Shown: positions 1-9,380 of the stretch, in pieces | Position numbering within the stretch: position 1 is the first letter of the stretch | How the letters are laid out: every line of letters starts with the position of its first letter | Assembly (NCBI GenBank): GCA_014084085.1 | Contig: NPFB01000033.1 | Span: forward strand, 46,335-89,477 | Direction of reading: 5' to 3' | Source: Hondaea fermentalgiana | Taxonomy: Eukaryota > Sar > Bigyra > Thraustochytrida > Thraustochytriidae | Length of the DNA stretch: 43,143 nt | The notes under the pieces: generated by a model | Told to the model about the DNA's origin: nothing | What the model saw: only the letters and a program-made list of their open reading frames with translations | Database searches by the model: none | Position numbers and translations under genes: made by a program

Positions 1-152
1 TCGCACGCGCGCCCGCCCCCGCGCCCGCCGCGCGCCGCGGTCCGCTGGCTCGCTCGCCTGGGTGGGGATAGATCGATTGGTTGGGATCGGGATCGGGATC
101 GAGGAGCGCGAGGAGGCCGAGGCCGAGGTCGCGCAGCGTGGCGACGCGGAGG

Positions 153-1454
153 ATGCCGTCGTCGGAGGATGCCAAGAAGAAGGCGGAGGAGCTGAAGAAT
201 GAGGGTAACAAGAACTTCGGGGAGGGCAAGCCCGAGGCCGCGGTGACGTGCTACACCAAGGGCCTCGAGCTGGACCCCACCTCGCACGTGCTCATGTCGA
301 ACCGCGCGGCCGCGTACCTGCGGCTCAACAACCTCAAGGAGGCCGTCAAGGACGCCAAGGCTTGTGTCAAGCAGGCGCCTGAATGGCCCAAGGGCTACAC
401 CCGCCTCGCGCAGAGCCTCTTCCAGATGGGCATGTACGATGATTGCGACGAGGCGATCAACACGCTAGAAAAGCTCGAGAGCGACAACCGCAACATTGAG
501 CGCCTCCGCAGTCTGGTCAAGAAGAAGCGCACCTTTATGCAGCTCAGCGGAAAGTGGTACGGCACCGTGAGCAAGGAGCTCGGCGGCTACATTCAGACCT
601 TTGACTTCAAGTCTGAGACCGAGGTCATCGTCTCGGTCTTTGGCCGCGACATCACCGCTAGACTCAACCTCAACACCGTCGAGGACCCCATGCACCTCGA
701 CCTTCTCGTCGAGCCCGCGCCTGGGTCGCCGCCCGCCCCCGAGGTCAAGCACATCTTTTACATTGACGAGGACGACGTTCTGCACCTCTGCTCGCCGTAC
801 ATGACCCCGCCCGAGGTGCGACCAACAAAGTTCGAAGGCCCCGCTTACGTGCAGATGCGCCGCGGATCGCCACCTGCGGACAACTCCAAAAAGGAGAAGA
901 AGGCCGCCATCACCAAGCTCTCCTCCGCAGAAAAGTGCCTCGAGTTCGCCAAGGCCGTCACGGAGATCCTCCCCGACCAGCGTATCTCGCCCCTGCAGAG
1001 CGACAGCGAGGAAGCCCAGGCCAACATGATGCAGCAGAATATTCAGTTCCAGACCGCCTACTTTAACGTCAAGGAGCTTTACGGCGCCGACGTCGAGTCG
1101 GACCTGCGCGAGTATCTTGAGAGGACAAAGACCTGCCCTTCGGACGATCTCAAGAACCAGGTCGATGCCATGCGCCGCAAGATGCAGGTCGCCGGTCTCT
1201 ACCCTGAGGACAGCGAGCTGCCTACCCCTGCCGCTGAGCCCACCTCTACGCCCACCGCTGCGCCCGCAGTGTCTTCGGCCAAGACCGAAGAGCCAACGCC
1301 TGGCAACGAGGAGGAGGTCAAGTCCACGGCCAAGGCTGCGGCGCAGGAGCCGGCCAAGGCTATCAAAGACAACTCCAACACCATTCTTGCTGTCGGCTTG
1401 GTGGCTGCCGCTGCTGCCGTCGTGGCTATCTTTGCCTTGCGAAAGAAGGATTAA
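153..1454 (+). CDS. Tail-anchored TPR co-chaperone-like protein
   Basis: The predicted protein has 433 residues. Residues about 10-112 form three tetratricopeptide repeats. The five carboxylate-clamp positions that bind the EEVD tails of Hsp70/Hsp90 are all present: K and N in LKNEGNKNF, N in SNRAAAY, and K and R in KGYTRL. A middle beta-rich domain beginning GKWYGT (about residues 132-235) is not one I recognise. An acidic, Ala/Thr/Pro-rich linker leads to one hydrophobic segment (about 411-429) and a short basic tail, RKKD. This is a tail-anchored layout like that of organelle-surface chaperone receptors such as plant TPR7/OEP61. Docking of Hsp70/Hsp90 clients at an ER or mitochondrial outer membrane is an inference. 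The start is the first ATG of the frame; upstream in-frame codons are open but contain no ATG. Confidence 0.85.
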   Translation: MPSSEDAKKKAEELKNEGNKNFGEGKPEAAVTCYTKGLELDPTSHVLMSNRAAAYLRLNNLKEAVKDAKACVKQAPEWPKGYTRLAQSLFQMGMYDDCDEAINTLEKLESDNRNIERLRSLVKKKRTFMQLSGKWYGTVSKELGGYIQTFDFKSETEVIVSVFGRDITARLNLNTVEDPMHLDLLVEPAPGSPPAPEVKHIFYIDEDDVLHLCSPYMTPPEVRPTKFEGPAYVQMRRGSPPADNSKKEKKAAITKLSSAEKCLEFAKAVTEILPDQRISPLQSDSEEAQANMMQQNIQFQTAYFNVKELYGADVESDLREYLERTKTCPSDDLKNQVDAMRRKMQVAGLYPEDSELPTPAAEPTSTPTAAPAVSSAKTEEPTPGNEEEVKSTAKAAAQEPAKAIKDNSNTILAVGLVAAAAAVVAIFALRKKD

Positions 1455-1729
1455 CTAAAGCATCTGACGAATTCATGTTTTCTTTTTGGAAAAGGGGCCG
1501 GCTAAGGTAAAACAGCAAGCAAGAGTATTTGTCTTTCCTTGAGAACTTCACCAATGCGACGATCTTGACGATGTGACAATCTCGATGATGATGATATTTA
1601 CAGGAGAGAGGAAAAGTTATGACTTCTTTTTTGGCGCTGATTCGTGGTCAGCACGGGCAACTTTCACCACAAGCTCTCAGGCGTACGATATTTTCTTTTT
1701 CATTTTTTTTATCAACCAAAAGTTCACCA

Positions 1730-2752
1730 TCAAGTACACCTCGACGTGCCAACGACTTCTTCGCCCCGTACCTTGCTTTCCTTGTCTTCGAATCTCGCAG
1801 CAAACTTATTTTGCTGATATCGTGCGAACAAGCTGAGCGCCTCCACAACGCTCTTGCTCACTTCTCCGCATGCAGGCCTCTCCTTCCCTTGGAAAGCAAT
1901 CATGATCCAACTAGATCTATGCTCGATCACAAAGTCTGTCTCACAAATTCGCACCATACCCGAATGCATGCCCAAAAGCTCAGGCCATGCATCTGTCTCC
2001 GTTGCCTCGAGCAACGAAGTGTCTCCTGCGCGACACACAGCAAAGAACTTACGCCCCAAAAGTGTCCGGGTAGCAGCGTCTTGCGCAGCAGGCGAGGCGA
2101 CCGAGAGTGCAACCCGTTGGGATGGCTCAATATGCTTCAACGCGTCCGAGACGCTTCCATTGCGTTCCAGGGGGAGTAGTAGAATGAGAGCAACGTCAAG
2201 TCCAGGGCCGAGACTGTCTCCAACCAGACTTGGTGCACGTACAACTTTTTCCAAGGTCCAATCTTGAAAACGTGCCATCCCTGAAAGTGTTCTCTGACTT
2301 GCATGCGAAACCGCCATTGCGCTCGAGACATCGTAATTGTTAGCCTCTACATCGTTCACGCTGGCGGCCGCATCTCTAAGTTGATGCAGACTTACTTCGT
2401 CAGCGTCCAATACTGCGGCTAGTTCAAGTAGAATGTGTGCACATGTGATTAGGGCACATTGTCGCACGTACGTGGGCCTTCCACTTCCCCCGTGGATGAG
2501 CACGACATATAAATCGATACTTTGGATCGACTCTGCCAGAACAAAGACGCGTTGCTCATCGTCGAGCTTTACCTCGGACAGCTTTTCTCTGTCTTCATCC
2601 TCTTCGAGATTGGCAATACATGCTGCAAGTCGGCACGCGCGTAAAACATGGGCTAGCGTGAACAGCTCTTGTCCCTCGTTTCGCTTCTGCTGCTGCACAG
2701 CGCGAGCCCAGCACGTCCCATCCCGTGCCGTGATTGCTGCGGCAACCCACAT
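1730..2752 (-). CDS. Hypothetical protein, 340 aa
   Basis: I do not recognise this protein. The 340-codon frame has a balanced, globular-looking composition with alternating hydrophobic and charged segments, unlike the Arg/Pro/Ser-rich shadow frames nearby. Helical stretches are likely around residues 35-60 and 95-125. No signal peptide, membrane segment or catalytic motif is visible. The frame stays open for about 120 bases upstream of the chosen ATG without another ATG, so a short 5' exon could be missing. It is divergent from the ARMC2-like gene (start 3121), leaving about 370 bases that may act as a shared promoter. Its 3' end converges on the TPR gene. Confidence 0.55.
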   Translation of the reverse strand: MWVAAAITARDGTCWARAVQQQKRNEGQELFTLAHVLRACRLAACIANLEEDEDREKLSEVKLDDEQRVFVLAESIQSIDLYVVLIHGGSGRPTYVRQCALITCAHILLELAAVLDADEVSLHQLRDAAASVNDVEANNYDVSSAMAVSHASQRTLSGMARFQDWTLEKVVRAPSLVGDSLGPGLDVALILLLPLERNGSVSDALKHIEPSQRVALSVASPAAQDAATRTLLGRKFFAVCRAGDTSLLEATETDAWPELLGMHSGMVRICETDFVIEHRSSWIMIAFQGKERPACGEVSKSVVEALSLFARYQQNKFAARFEDKESKVRGEEVVGTSRCT

Positions 2753-3120
2753 GCATCGAGCGTCTTCGACGCCGCTTCGCTTTACGCAGCGCGAGATTGG
2801 CGTCTTCTCGATGCTTTCCCGATTGTCGCGTGAAGAGCCTTGAACACCTCCAAGTGGGAACTGACCTGTATTAGGCCCGTTTGCCCGTTACGTTTTTCCG
2901 GTTTAGTAGCCCGAGGTTCACATGTTTAGCAAGCGGAGAATCAAGGCGCGAGCGGGCTTGAGTCAGGGGCTCGGTGCTCAGCATCTCCTCGCTGCGCCTT
3001 GCGCTCGTGCAGACAGCCCACGCGGGGAGGAGGAGGAGGAGGAGGAGCAAGAGGAGGGGAAGGTGAAGGAGAAGGAGAAGAGCGTGCTCCAAAGCGAAAC
3101 AGACCAAGTGACGCACCACA
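2753..3120. promoter_or_regulatory. Divergent intergenic spacer between unknown gene and ARMC2-like gene
   Basis: These 368 bases separate two divergently oriented genes, so they probably hold both promoters. Bases about 3023-3082 are a purine-rich GAG/GAAG tract on the + strand just ahead of the ARMC2-like ATG. I see no clear TATA box. Confidence 0.35.
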
Positions 3121-5337
3121 ATGGACGGAAGCGACCTTCGCGACCTCATTGCACAGAGTCAGCCATCAGTGGTGCTGTCGCGCGCGCGGGCTTCGCTCCG
3201 GAGTCCATCAAGGCCAAGCACCCCGCTCGAACTCGCGCGGACGACCGCAGACGTGGCTGCATGGGACTCGCGCGAGGCTTTTGGAGAGAGCGGCGAGGTG
3301 GATTGGCAGCAGACGCGCAGAAGCAAGTCGAGCAGGTCAAGGTCCAGCCTACAGACGAGCGTGTCATGTACTCAAGCGAAAGCAGAAAATAAACATGCCG
3401 AACATGATGAATCACTGTCCAGTTCGCTTGCCGAGAGCACTGGCCACGGTGCTCTGGCAGCCCTGAAGCATACTATTATCCGCATGCGCGAGCTGGGAGA
3501 CGCGGTATGCGTGTCTGATGCTGCTTGGGAACAAATAGACCAAATCTGCGCACTTTCTCGAGCTGGGCCCGAGGCAGCCAAAGGTGTTCATGAGGTCTGT
3601 TACGAGCTTTTGCCCGCATTATTGAGCTGTGCTGAGCTCGCATCGGCGAGCTTGGAGTGCCGTCTCTCTGCGGCACGGATGATTGCCTGTCTGTGTGCAG
3701 TCCCGTCCTTTGTTGGAATTCACTTTGAACACGTGAAGTCGATGACACGGATCGTATGCAACGCAGCTGCTGTCGAGGCCTCTCGCGATAAGGTCTTTCG
3801 CGACTCGCGACTCTTGGAGAGTCTCGTTCAATTTGTCATTCCAGCATACTCGGATATGCTCGACTCCGATCGACGCGCCGTTCAACCCCTCCTTTTCGTG
3901 GTGTGCGCTCTGAAGAATGTATGTGCAGAAAATGCAGACAATCAGGCTGCGCTTGCCCGATATGGCGCCATCAGCCTGCTGTCCGATGTTATTCGTACAG
4001 CAAGCGTCATCGTGCTCAGTCATGATCAACGTCCGACGTATGCAAGCGAGGAAAAAGGAGTCGAGACAGATCTTTGTACTGATCGCGAGCAAGTGCTCAT
4101 TGGCGAAGTGGCCGCTGTCCTTCGAACTCTTGTTGACGACAAGCGTAGATTACAGCAATTTGCAAGTGCAAATGTGGCTGCGAACCTATGTGCGTGCTTG
4201 GGGTGCGAGCAACTGAATGATTCGCTTGTGCTGAACGCTGCTCGATTAGTGTCGCGATTGTCCATGTCTGGGCGAACTCGAGGAAATCTGGACTGTGGAG
4301 CGCTCCTTGGCGCTCTCGAGACGTGTTATGCTACTCAGGCTGCGGCTGCGGTTCGTCTCTGTTTCGCGTTGGGGAACCTTACGACAGAACTTCCTCGTAC
4401 GAGGTTGGTGGTCGCGGATTGGCAAGCTGGAAAAGGCGTAGAAATCGCCGTTCGCGTGCTTTGCCATCACGGTACTCAGTATGCAATGCGTCCGAGCTCA
4501 TTTTCGCGTAAAGACCGTAAAGAGCAAGAAGACCTACTCATCAAGGCCGTCCGGCTCGTGGCGAATCTGGCCATCGAGCAGGAGATTGGCGAGCGGCTTG
4601 CGCACAACGCCAATCTTGGGGCTGCTGTAGCTGGCCTTTTGCGTGGTCTTCTAGAGTCCCATTCTGAGGAACTTACTAGCAAGCAAGAGGAACTTGCGCT
4701 CAATTTGGTCGCGTGTGCGACGAATTTGTCATTTTATTGCACAAGTCTGTCGAGCGATGAAATCGCTCGGAATGAGCTGTTTGGACCAACAGTGGTGCAA
4801 GATCTTCTTCCCTTTGTTTTTGCAGAGAATGCTGAGGCTGTCCAAGAAGCCGTTCGCGCCTTGGCGAACTACTCGCGTCTGCCTACGATGCGGCAGATAA
4901 TGGTGAAGTCAAGAGCGGCGGAGGCAATCATACTTTTGCTGGAACATTGCGATCGTGAGGTCGTTCTTTCTGCCACTGGGGCTCTCACAAATCTTATTGC
5001 CGAGCCGCACGTTTGCAGCCTTCTCGAGCGCCTTGAAGGCGTATCAATTTTGGTAGGGCGTCTGCGGCAGGGCGGAGTATCGGACGCGGAGCTTTCGCTA
5101 CGTTGTAGCATGGCGCTGTATAATCTGGCATCCCAGCATGCAAGTGCTCTTGCAAACGATATGGATCTGCTCAAGAACACACTTGAACAACTTGTGGACG
5201 TGGCGCATGAGCTTGCGGATGAATCAAGTGTGCGAAGGTTCGAGGAAACAAAAGGACAAACTAAGCCCGAGGATGAAGCATTGCTTGAGTTTGCAAAGGT
5301 TGGCAAGAGACTACAAGACCTCCTCGAAAACTTTTGA
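3121..5337 (+). CDS. ARMC2: Armadillo repeat protein, ARMC2 (PF27) homologue
   Basis: This single-exon gene encodes 738 residues, against roughly 870 in human ARMC2. The N-terminal ~110 residues are Ser/Arg-rich and low complexity. From about residue 120 to 700 there are successive armadillo-type helical repeats. Segments match the ARMC2 C-terminal half in order: VLIGEVAAVLRTLVDD, LIKAVRLVANLAIEQEIG, ATNLSFY, EAVRALANYSR, SATGALTNLI. In animals ARMC2 is needed for sperm axonemes, and in Chlamydomonas the homologue (PF27) is an intraflagellar-transport adapter for radial spokes. A role in building a motile flagellum is therefore expected. The start codon has a good context (ACAATGG). The gene converges on the coiled-coil gene at 5501-7048. 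Confidence 0.8.
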   Translation: MDGSDLRDLIAQSQPSVVLSRARASLRSPSRPSTPLELARTTADVAAWDSREAFGESGEVDWQQTRRSKSSRSRSSLQTSVSCTQAKAENKHAEHDESLSSSLAESTGHGALAALKHTIIRMRELGDAVCVSDAAWEQIDQICALSRAGPEAAKGVHEVCYELLPALLSCAELASASLECRLSAARMIACLCAVPSFVGIHFEHVKSMTRIVCNAAAVEASRDKVFRDSRLLESLVQFVIPAYSDMLDSDRRAVQPLLFVVCALKNVCAENADNQAALARYGAISLLSDVIRTASVIVLSHDQRPTYASEEKGVETDLCTDREQVLIGEVAAVLRTLVDDKRRLQQFASANVAANLCACLGCEQLNDSLVLNAARLVSRLSMSGRTRGNLDCGALLGALETCYATQAAAAVRLCFALGNLTTELPRTRLVVADWQAGKGVEIAVRVLCHHGTQYAMRPSSFSRKDRKEQEDLLIKAVRLVANLAIEQEIGERLAHNANLGAAVAGLLRGLLESHSEELTSKQEELALNLVACATNLSFYCTSLSSDEIARNELFGPTVVQDLLPFVFAENAEAVQEAVRALANYSRLPTMRQIMVKSRAAEAIILLLEHCDREVVLSATGALTNLIAEPHVCSLLERLEGVSILVGRLRQGGVSDAELSLRCSMALYNLASQHASALANDMDLLKNTLEQLVDVAHELADESSVRRFEETKGQTKPEDEALLEFAKVGKRLQDLLENF

Positions 5338-5500
5338 TTGGTGCAGGTATTCCTTGTGCCAACCCCCCCCCTGACCCGCCCCCGAAAAAAATTACGGGCG
5401 TCGAGTATAGTGAAGGAAGTTTGCTGCTACTTTGTCGGCCGCGTTTTTCTAAAAATTGAAGCGCCAAGATATATATTTTTTTTTCTTGCTGTATTGCTTA

Positions 5501-7048
5501 TCACTCGCCATGCTCTTGCTCGCGATCATTGTCCGAGTCCACGTCGGAGTTGTCTTCAGGTGCAATCAGAGGCAAGTCGGTATCGAGCTGTCGAGCTTCT
5601 ACCTCGTCAAGAAAGGAGTGCTTTATATCATCAAAAATCTCAGCCGCCTGATCATTGAGGGCTGCCCGTTCGGCGTTGACCTCTTGGAAAGCATCCCGCA
5701 AGTGACGCAAGACCTTTAGCTGCTCCTGCACACACGCCTGCTGCCGAGCGAGTCCCTGCGCAACCGCGTTCCTCTCTTGACGGAGCCAATAGCTTTCTTT
5801 GTTCATACTGTTCATGTCTTCAAGTCGTGCACTTTCGGCACTACGAAGTACTTGAAGCTCAGTGAGGAGAATGTGATGTGCGCTGAGTGCTTCCTTTGGT
5901 TGCGAGAGGGCAGCAGTCATGTCGACGACCTGATTTCGGACGGTCTTTAGGGCAGCTACGTCAGACTTGGTCGCCAAATCCTCGTTGATCGCTGTGCGAT
6001 GTGTCACCAAGTCGTTTTCTTTGAGAGTATAATGCGATTCCGTCAGTATTGGCGAGTTATTTCGCGAATGCTTGGTCTCAATTTCCCCTCGCCAGGCTTG
6101 TAATCTCTTTCGCCAGGCCATGCGTTCCTTTTGCCAGGCCATGCGTTCCTCTCGCCAGGTTTCCTGCTCATGAGAGTAGCGGGCTTGCAGTCTTGCCATG
6201 GCAGCACGCTCCGCTTCAAGGACACCGCGCAGCTCATCAACACTGGTGATTCCTCGCAAGGCAAAGTCTGTGGAATCGTGAGAAGTCGCTGGAAACAACA
6301 ACTCAAGAGAGCGGGTAAGCGCTCCCTCGAGTGTCTTGCAACCTGCGTCGAGCTTGGCTACAACGTCTGAATGATTTGCGAGCCTCGCTTGAAGGGATTT
6401 TTGCGCAACAGCAAGATCCTTGCGAAGTTTGTGAATTGCGTCCGACTTCTCCGCACAAGCAGTACAACTCTTTGGTGAAAACAGCGCATGCTTTGCTTGG
6501 GCGTTTTGAAGAGCTTCATTTGTGCTGTCGATTAAGGTGCGGACGCTTTCTTCGAGTTCTGCGACCCGCGTGTGCCATGGCCGCTGAATATGGGCCTGCG
6601 CTCGCAAAAGCTGCGTCACCCTTTGTCTTAGGTTATGCCCGTGCGACTCGCTCTTTGCGAGAGCCGTGCGTAGGGCTTCGTTTTCGGCCTCGAGCGCCTG
6701 CGTGCGCGCCAACATTTCTTCTGCAAAAGACGTTTCCCGGGCTTTTAACTTTACACGTGCTGCGTGAGAGCGCGCTCGTACAATTTCGGATTCACGTTGC
6801 GCCTGATTTCTGACCGCGCGGCATTTGGCGACAGCGATGCGCTCTCGGGCCTGGCTGGCTTCTGCGAGCGCGAGAACAGCCTCGATGGTATCATGACCTC
6901 TCACTCTTGATCCTGGAGCTCGGGACGCCTTCGTCGTCGCTCCTGCACGATACGCCATCGATTGGGAATTTCTTGACAATTGCATCGATAACGCCGCCGC
7001 CGCCGCCGAAGACGACGTCGACGTCGACGACGACGTCGACGACGACAT
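5501..7048 (-). CDS. Coiled-coil protein of unknown function, 515 aa
   Basis: The N-terminus is a Ser/Thr/Ala tract encoded by GTC/GAC-type triplet repeats (about 7005-7048). From about residue 55 onward the chain is almost entirely heptad-like helix rich in Ala, Arg, Glu and Leu, with breaks near residues 190-200 (a CTACAEK segment with two Cys) and 335-345. Around residues 292-320 a Trp-containing heptad (MAWQKER-like) repeats in register. The C-terminus is acidic. No enzyme domain is seen. It could be a cytoskeletal or basal-body scaffold, partly because the convergent neighbour is ARMC2-like, but that is only context. A poly-T stretch lies just beyond the stop. Confidence 0.7.
   Translation of the reverse strand: MSSSTSSSTSTSSSAAAAALSMQLSRNSQSMAYRAGATTKASRAPGSRVRGHDTIEAVLALAEASQARERIAVAKCRAVRNQAQRESEIVRARSHAARVKLKARETSFAEEMLARTQALEAENEALRTALAKSESHGHNLRQRVTQLLRAQAHIQRPWHTRVAELEESVRTLIDSTNEALQNAQAKHALFSPKSCTACAEKSDAIHKLRKDLAVAQKSLQARLANHSDVVAKLDAGCKTLEGALTRSLELLFPATSHDSTDFALRGITSVDELRGVLEAERAAMARLQARYSHEQETWREERMAWQKERMAWRKRLQAWRGEIETKHSRNNSPILTESHYTLKENDLVTHRTAINEDLATKSDVAALKTVRNQVVDMTAALSQPKEALSAHHILLTELQVLRSAESARLEDMNSMNKESYWLRQERNAVAQGLARQQACVQEQLKVLRHLRDAFQEVNAERAALNDQAAEIFDDIKHSFLDEVEARQLDTDLPLIAPEDNSDVDSDNDREQEHGE
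6088..6174 (-). repeat. In-frame 21-base tandem repeat encoding a Trp heptad
   Basis: GCCAGG recurs at 6091, 6112, 6133 and 6154, exactly 21 bases apart. The two middle units are nearly identical. Each unit encodes one seven-residue turn of coiled coil containing a Trp, so the array looks like a recent heptad duplication. Confidence 0.85.
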
Positions 7049-8420
7049 GACGTCCTGTTGCCAGGGCGCCGTCTGTTCGTCGCGGTCGTCGTCACGTCAC
7101 GTAACCTATGCCGTGGCAGCTACTGCACTGTTTTGGGGGCCTCGAGTCGCGAGCCCCTAGCTGGTTTTTCGATACACTACATGCGTCCGGCCTGGTACTA
7201 CTGCCTTCAATACGCTTAAGAATGGGCGGTCAGCTGCAGTAGTGCAGCGCCGGATAACTCTGAAGAACCCAAAAAAACGTAACGCATCTTTTTCAGGGTT
7301 ACACAGGTCATGTGTCCCTCTTGAAGGAAGGAATGCGGTATATTGAGATACGACAATGGACGTAGAGGACGGGCGTCATGGCGGCTGTTACACTTGCGAT
7401 TGTTTGCGAGATGCGATGGCGCTGCAGTGACTCGCCCAAAAATGATGAAGCACAGACAAGCTGTTGGCGACAGCTCGTCTTGGAGACTAACACATCTCGT
7501 AGACATTGGTTTCTTCCTGGCAATCAGACGCTCGGTCGCGACGGGCGTGCAAGGGCCTGGTCGCGCATGCGTTCAGCTCGGGAAGCCATGCCCCGAAATG
7601 GATTATCCATCATGTATGTCCGAGACGCGGCGCTGTCGCCGCGTAGACTTTTGACGGTCTAAAACGAACGCTGCGGGAAATGGACTCCGAGACGTTCGGA
7701 GGGCAAGGTTGTTGTCGCTCCGAGGGAACCGCGAACTGCGACGACCCCGTGCCACGATGTCGTAGGGGATGCGGGGACTCGAGGCGCGAGGAGGGAATCG
7801 AGAGCGGGGCCAATCATGCCAGGAGTTCATCCTGTTCCGACTGCGTACAGTCTGACATTCGGCTTGAGACGCTAAAATGGATTCCGTGGCCCGTGTGGTA
7901 GACAAGGGAGGCTTGAGCCTGTGATGGCCTTGGTGGGGCGTGAGGAACTTGCGAAAAATCGCTTTTTCTGTAGTCGCATCAAGTTCGTAAGACGACCTGT
8001 GAGGTGGGGAAACCGACTAGCTATATGGCAACCGTACAGGAATCCCTCAAGATGGAAAGGTCGAGCGGTCGGAGGAACGCATCGCCACCCGGAGAGCCGG
8101 CAGCTGGACTCGTTTCTAGATGTGGGGCTTGAGGGGAAGAAGGATTGTCCGATTGATCACAGGTCCAGGGGGCCCAGGCCCGAGGAGGCCAGTCGCTAGC
8201 GTCCAGGGCCAAGCAAAACCTGAACGCAAGGGTGCGCTGTACGAATCAGAGGCTTCACTGTGAAGATCAGGCAAGTCTCAGCCAGGGCCAAGGCAACAAG
8301 AGGAACACGCGCATATATAGAGCAATACACACTACAAGAGTACATCGTTGAGTCTCAATTCGTCTCTGTAGTCGCCCAAGGTTAATAGCAAGTTAAGAAT
8401 ACAAGCGGAAGCAAGACACT
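7049..8420. other. Gene-free spacer, divergent promoters
   Basis: These 1.37 kb lie between two divergent genes. Short open frames exist on both strands but show no protein-like composition, and no RNA gene was recognised. The part next to 7049 contains overlapping ACGTCA/ACGTAA motifs (about 7093-7102) that could serve the coiled-coil gene. The right end holds the TATA-like element of the kinase gene. Confidence 0.4.
8314..8319 (+). promoter_or_regulatory. TATA-like element upstream of kinase gene
   Basis: TATATA lies 107 bases before the kinase ATG, in an AT-richer patch. Position and context fit a core promoter with a 5' leader of about 75 bases. There is no transcript evidence. Confidence 0.4.
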
Positions 8421-9307
8421 ATGGAAGTCCTGCAAGAAGGACGTTTCGCCCGCGTGCTGAGGACAACGTCTCTGCGCACGGGTAAAGAGGTAGCCCTCAA
8501 AGTCTACAAGGATGCGAAAGGCGATGCAGCAAGAGAAGCGGAACAAGAGCTACGTGCTCTTGAAAAACTGGCACATACGAGGACACAGTGCCGGTTCATT
8601 GTTCGATTCGAATACGTCGAAGTGGCGGAAGAGTCGCTAGGGAGGGCCATTGCCCTTGAGCTTTGCGAAAGCGGTGATCTTTTCGACCTCATGCGTGCGA
8701 AGCGATTGAGAGTTGAGGAGGCGACTGCGTACGCGGCAGAGATCGCTCTTGCTCTTGATCACTTGCAGAGAGTGGGCATCGTTCATGGTGATCTCAAGCC
8801 CGAAAATGTGGGCATCAGCAGCGGAGGACACGCGCGCCTGCTCGATTTTGGATGCTCGTCCGTCCTGACCACGAGCCGCCCACGCGTGACGCAGTCGGCC
8901 GGAACCCTCGAGTATACCTGCCCAGAGAAGCTCTATCGCAAGAAGGTCGGCTGTGAGGCTGACTGGTGGAGTCTGGGTGTCATTCTGTACGAGATGATTT
9001 TCGACGCGCAACCGTGGACGGCAGCGAATCCGGATTTGACGGCCAAGAAGATTTGCGAAGACCCGCTCCAATTCGGAGACATGCCAACGAACAATGCAGG
9101 CATGTGCCAGGCTATCTCGGGGCTTTTGCGCAAGGAGCCCTTTGAGCGCATCGTGACTCTCTCGGAGCTGCGGACCTCATCGGGGTTCCGACATCTCGAC
9201 TGGAAGCGAATTCGCGAGGAAGACTGGTTGACTCCCTTTGACGCCGACGACGATACGTGCAAGGAGTGCGAGGAGAAGCTTGCTTCGCTCGAAGAAAAGG
9301 CCGCTGA

Positions 9308-9348
<41 letters not shown>

Positions 9349-9380
9349 ACCCACACCAACACCAACACCACCACAAGTAG
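8421..9380 (+). CDS. Serine/threonine protein kinase, atypical HGD loop
   Basis: The 319-residue protein is nearly all kinase domain. Visible elements are the ATP-anchoring lysine in VALKVY (K27), a catalytic loop HGDLKPEN (D124, N129), the metal-binding DFG (D142) and a CPE in place of APE. DWWSLGVILYEM follows, as in AGC/CAMK-type kinases. The Arg of the usual HRD is Gly here, and the Gly-rich loop is reduced to EGRFARV, so regulation and nucleotide binding may be unusual. All residues needed for catalysis are present, so activity is likely. The C-terminal 50 residues are an acidic Cys/Glu segment, a poly-Ser run from an AGC microsatellite, and a His/Gln tail. The subfamily is unassigned. 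It is a single exon. Confidence 0.88.
9311..9347 (+). repeat. AGC trinucleotide microsatellite, poly-Ser coding
   Basis: About twelve uninterrupted CAG/AGC units lie inside the kinase reading frame and encode a serine run. Such arrays often vary in length between strains. Confidence 0.95.
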
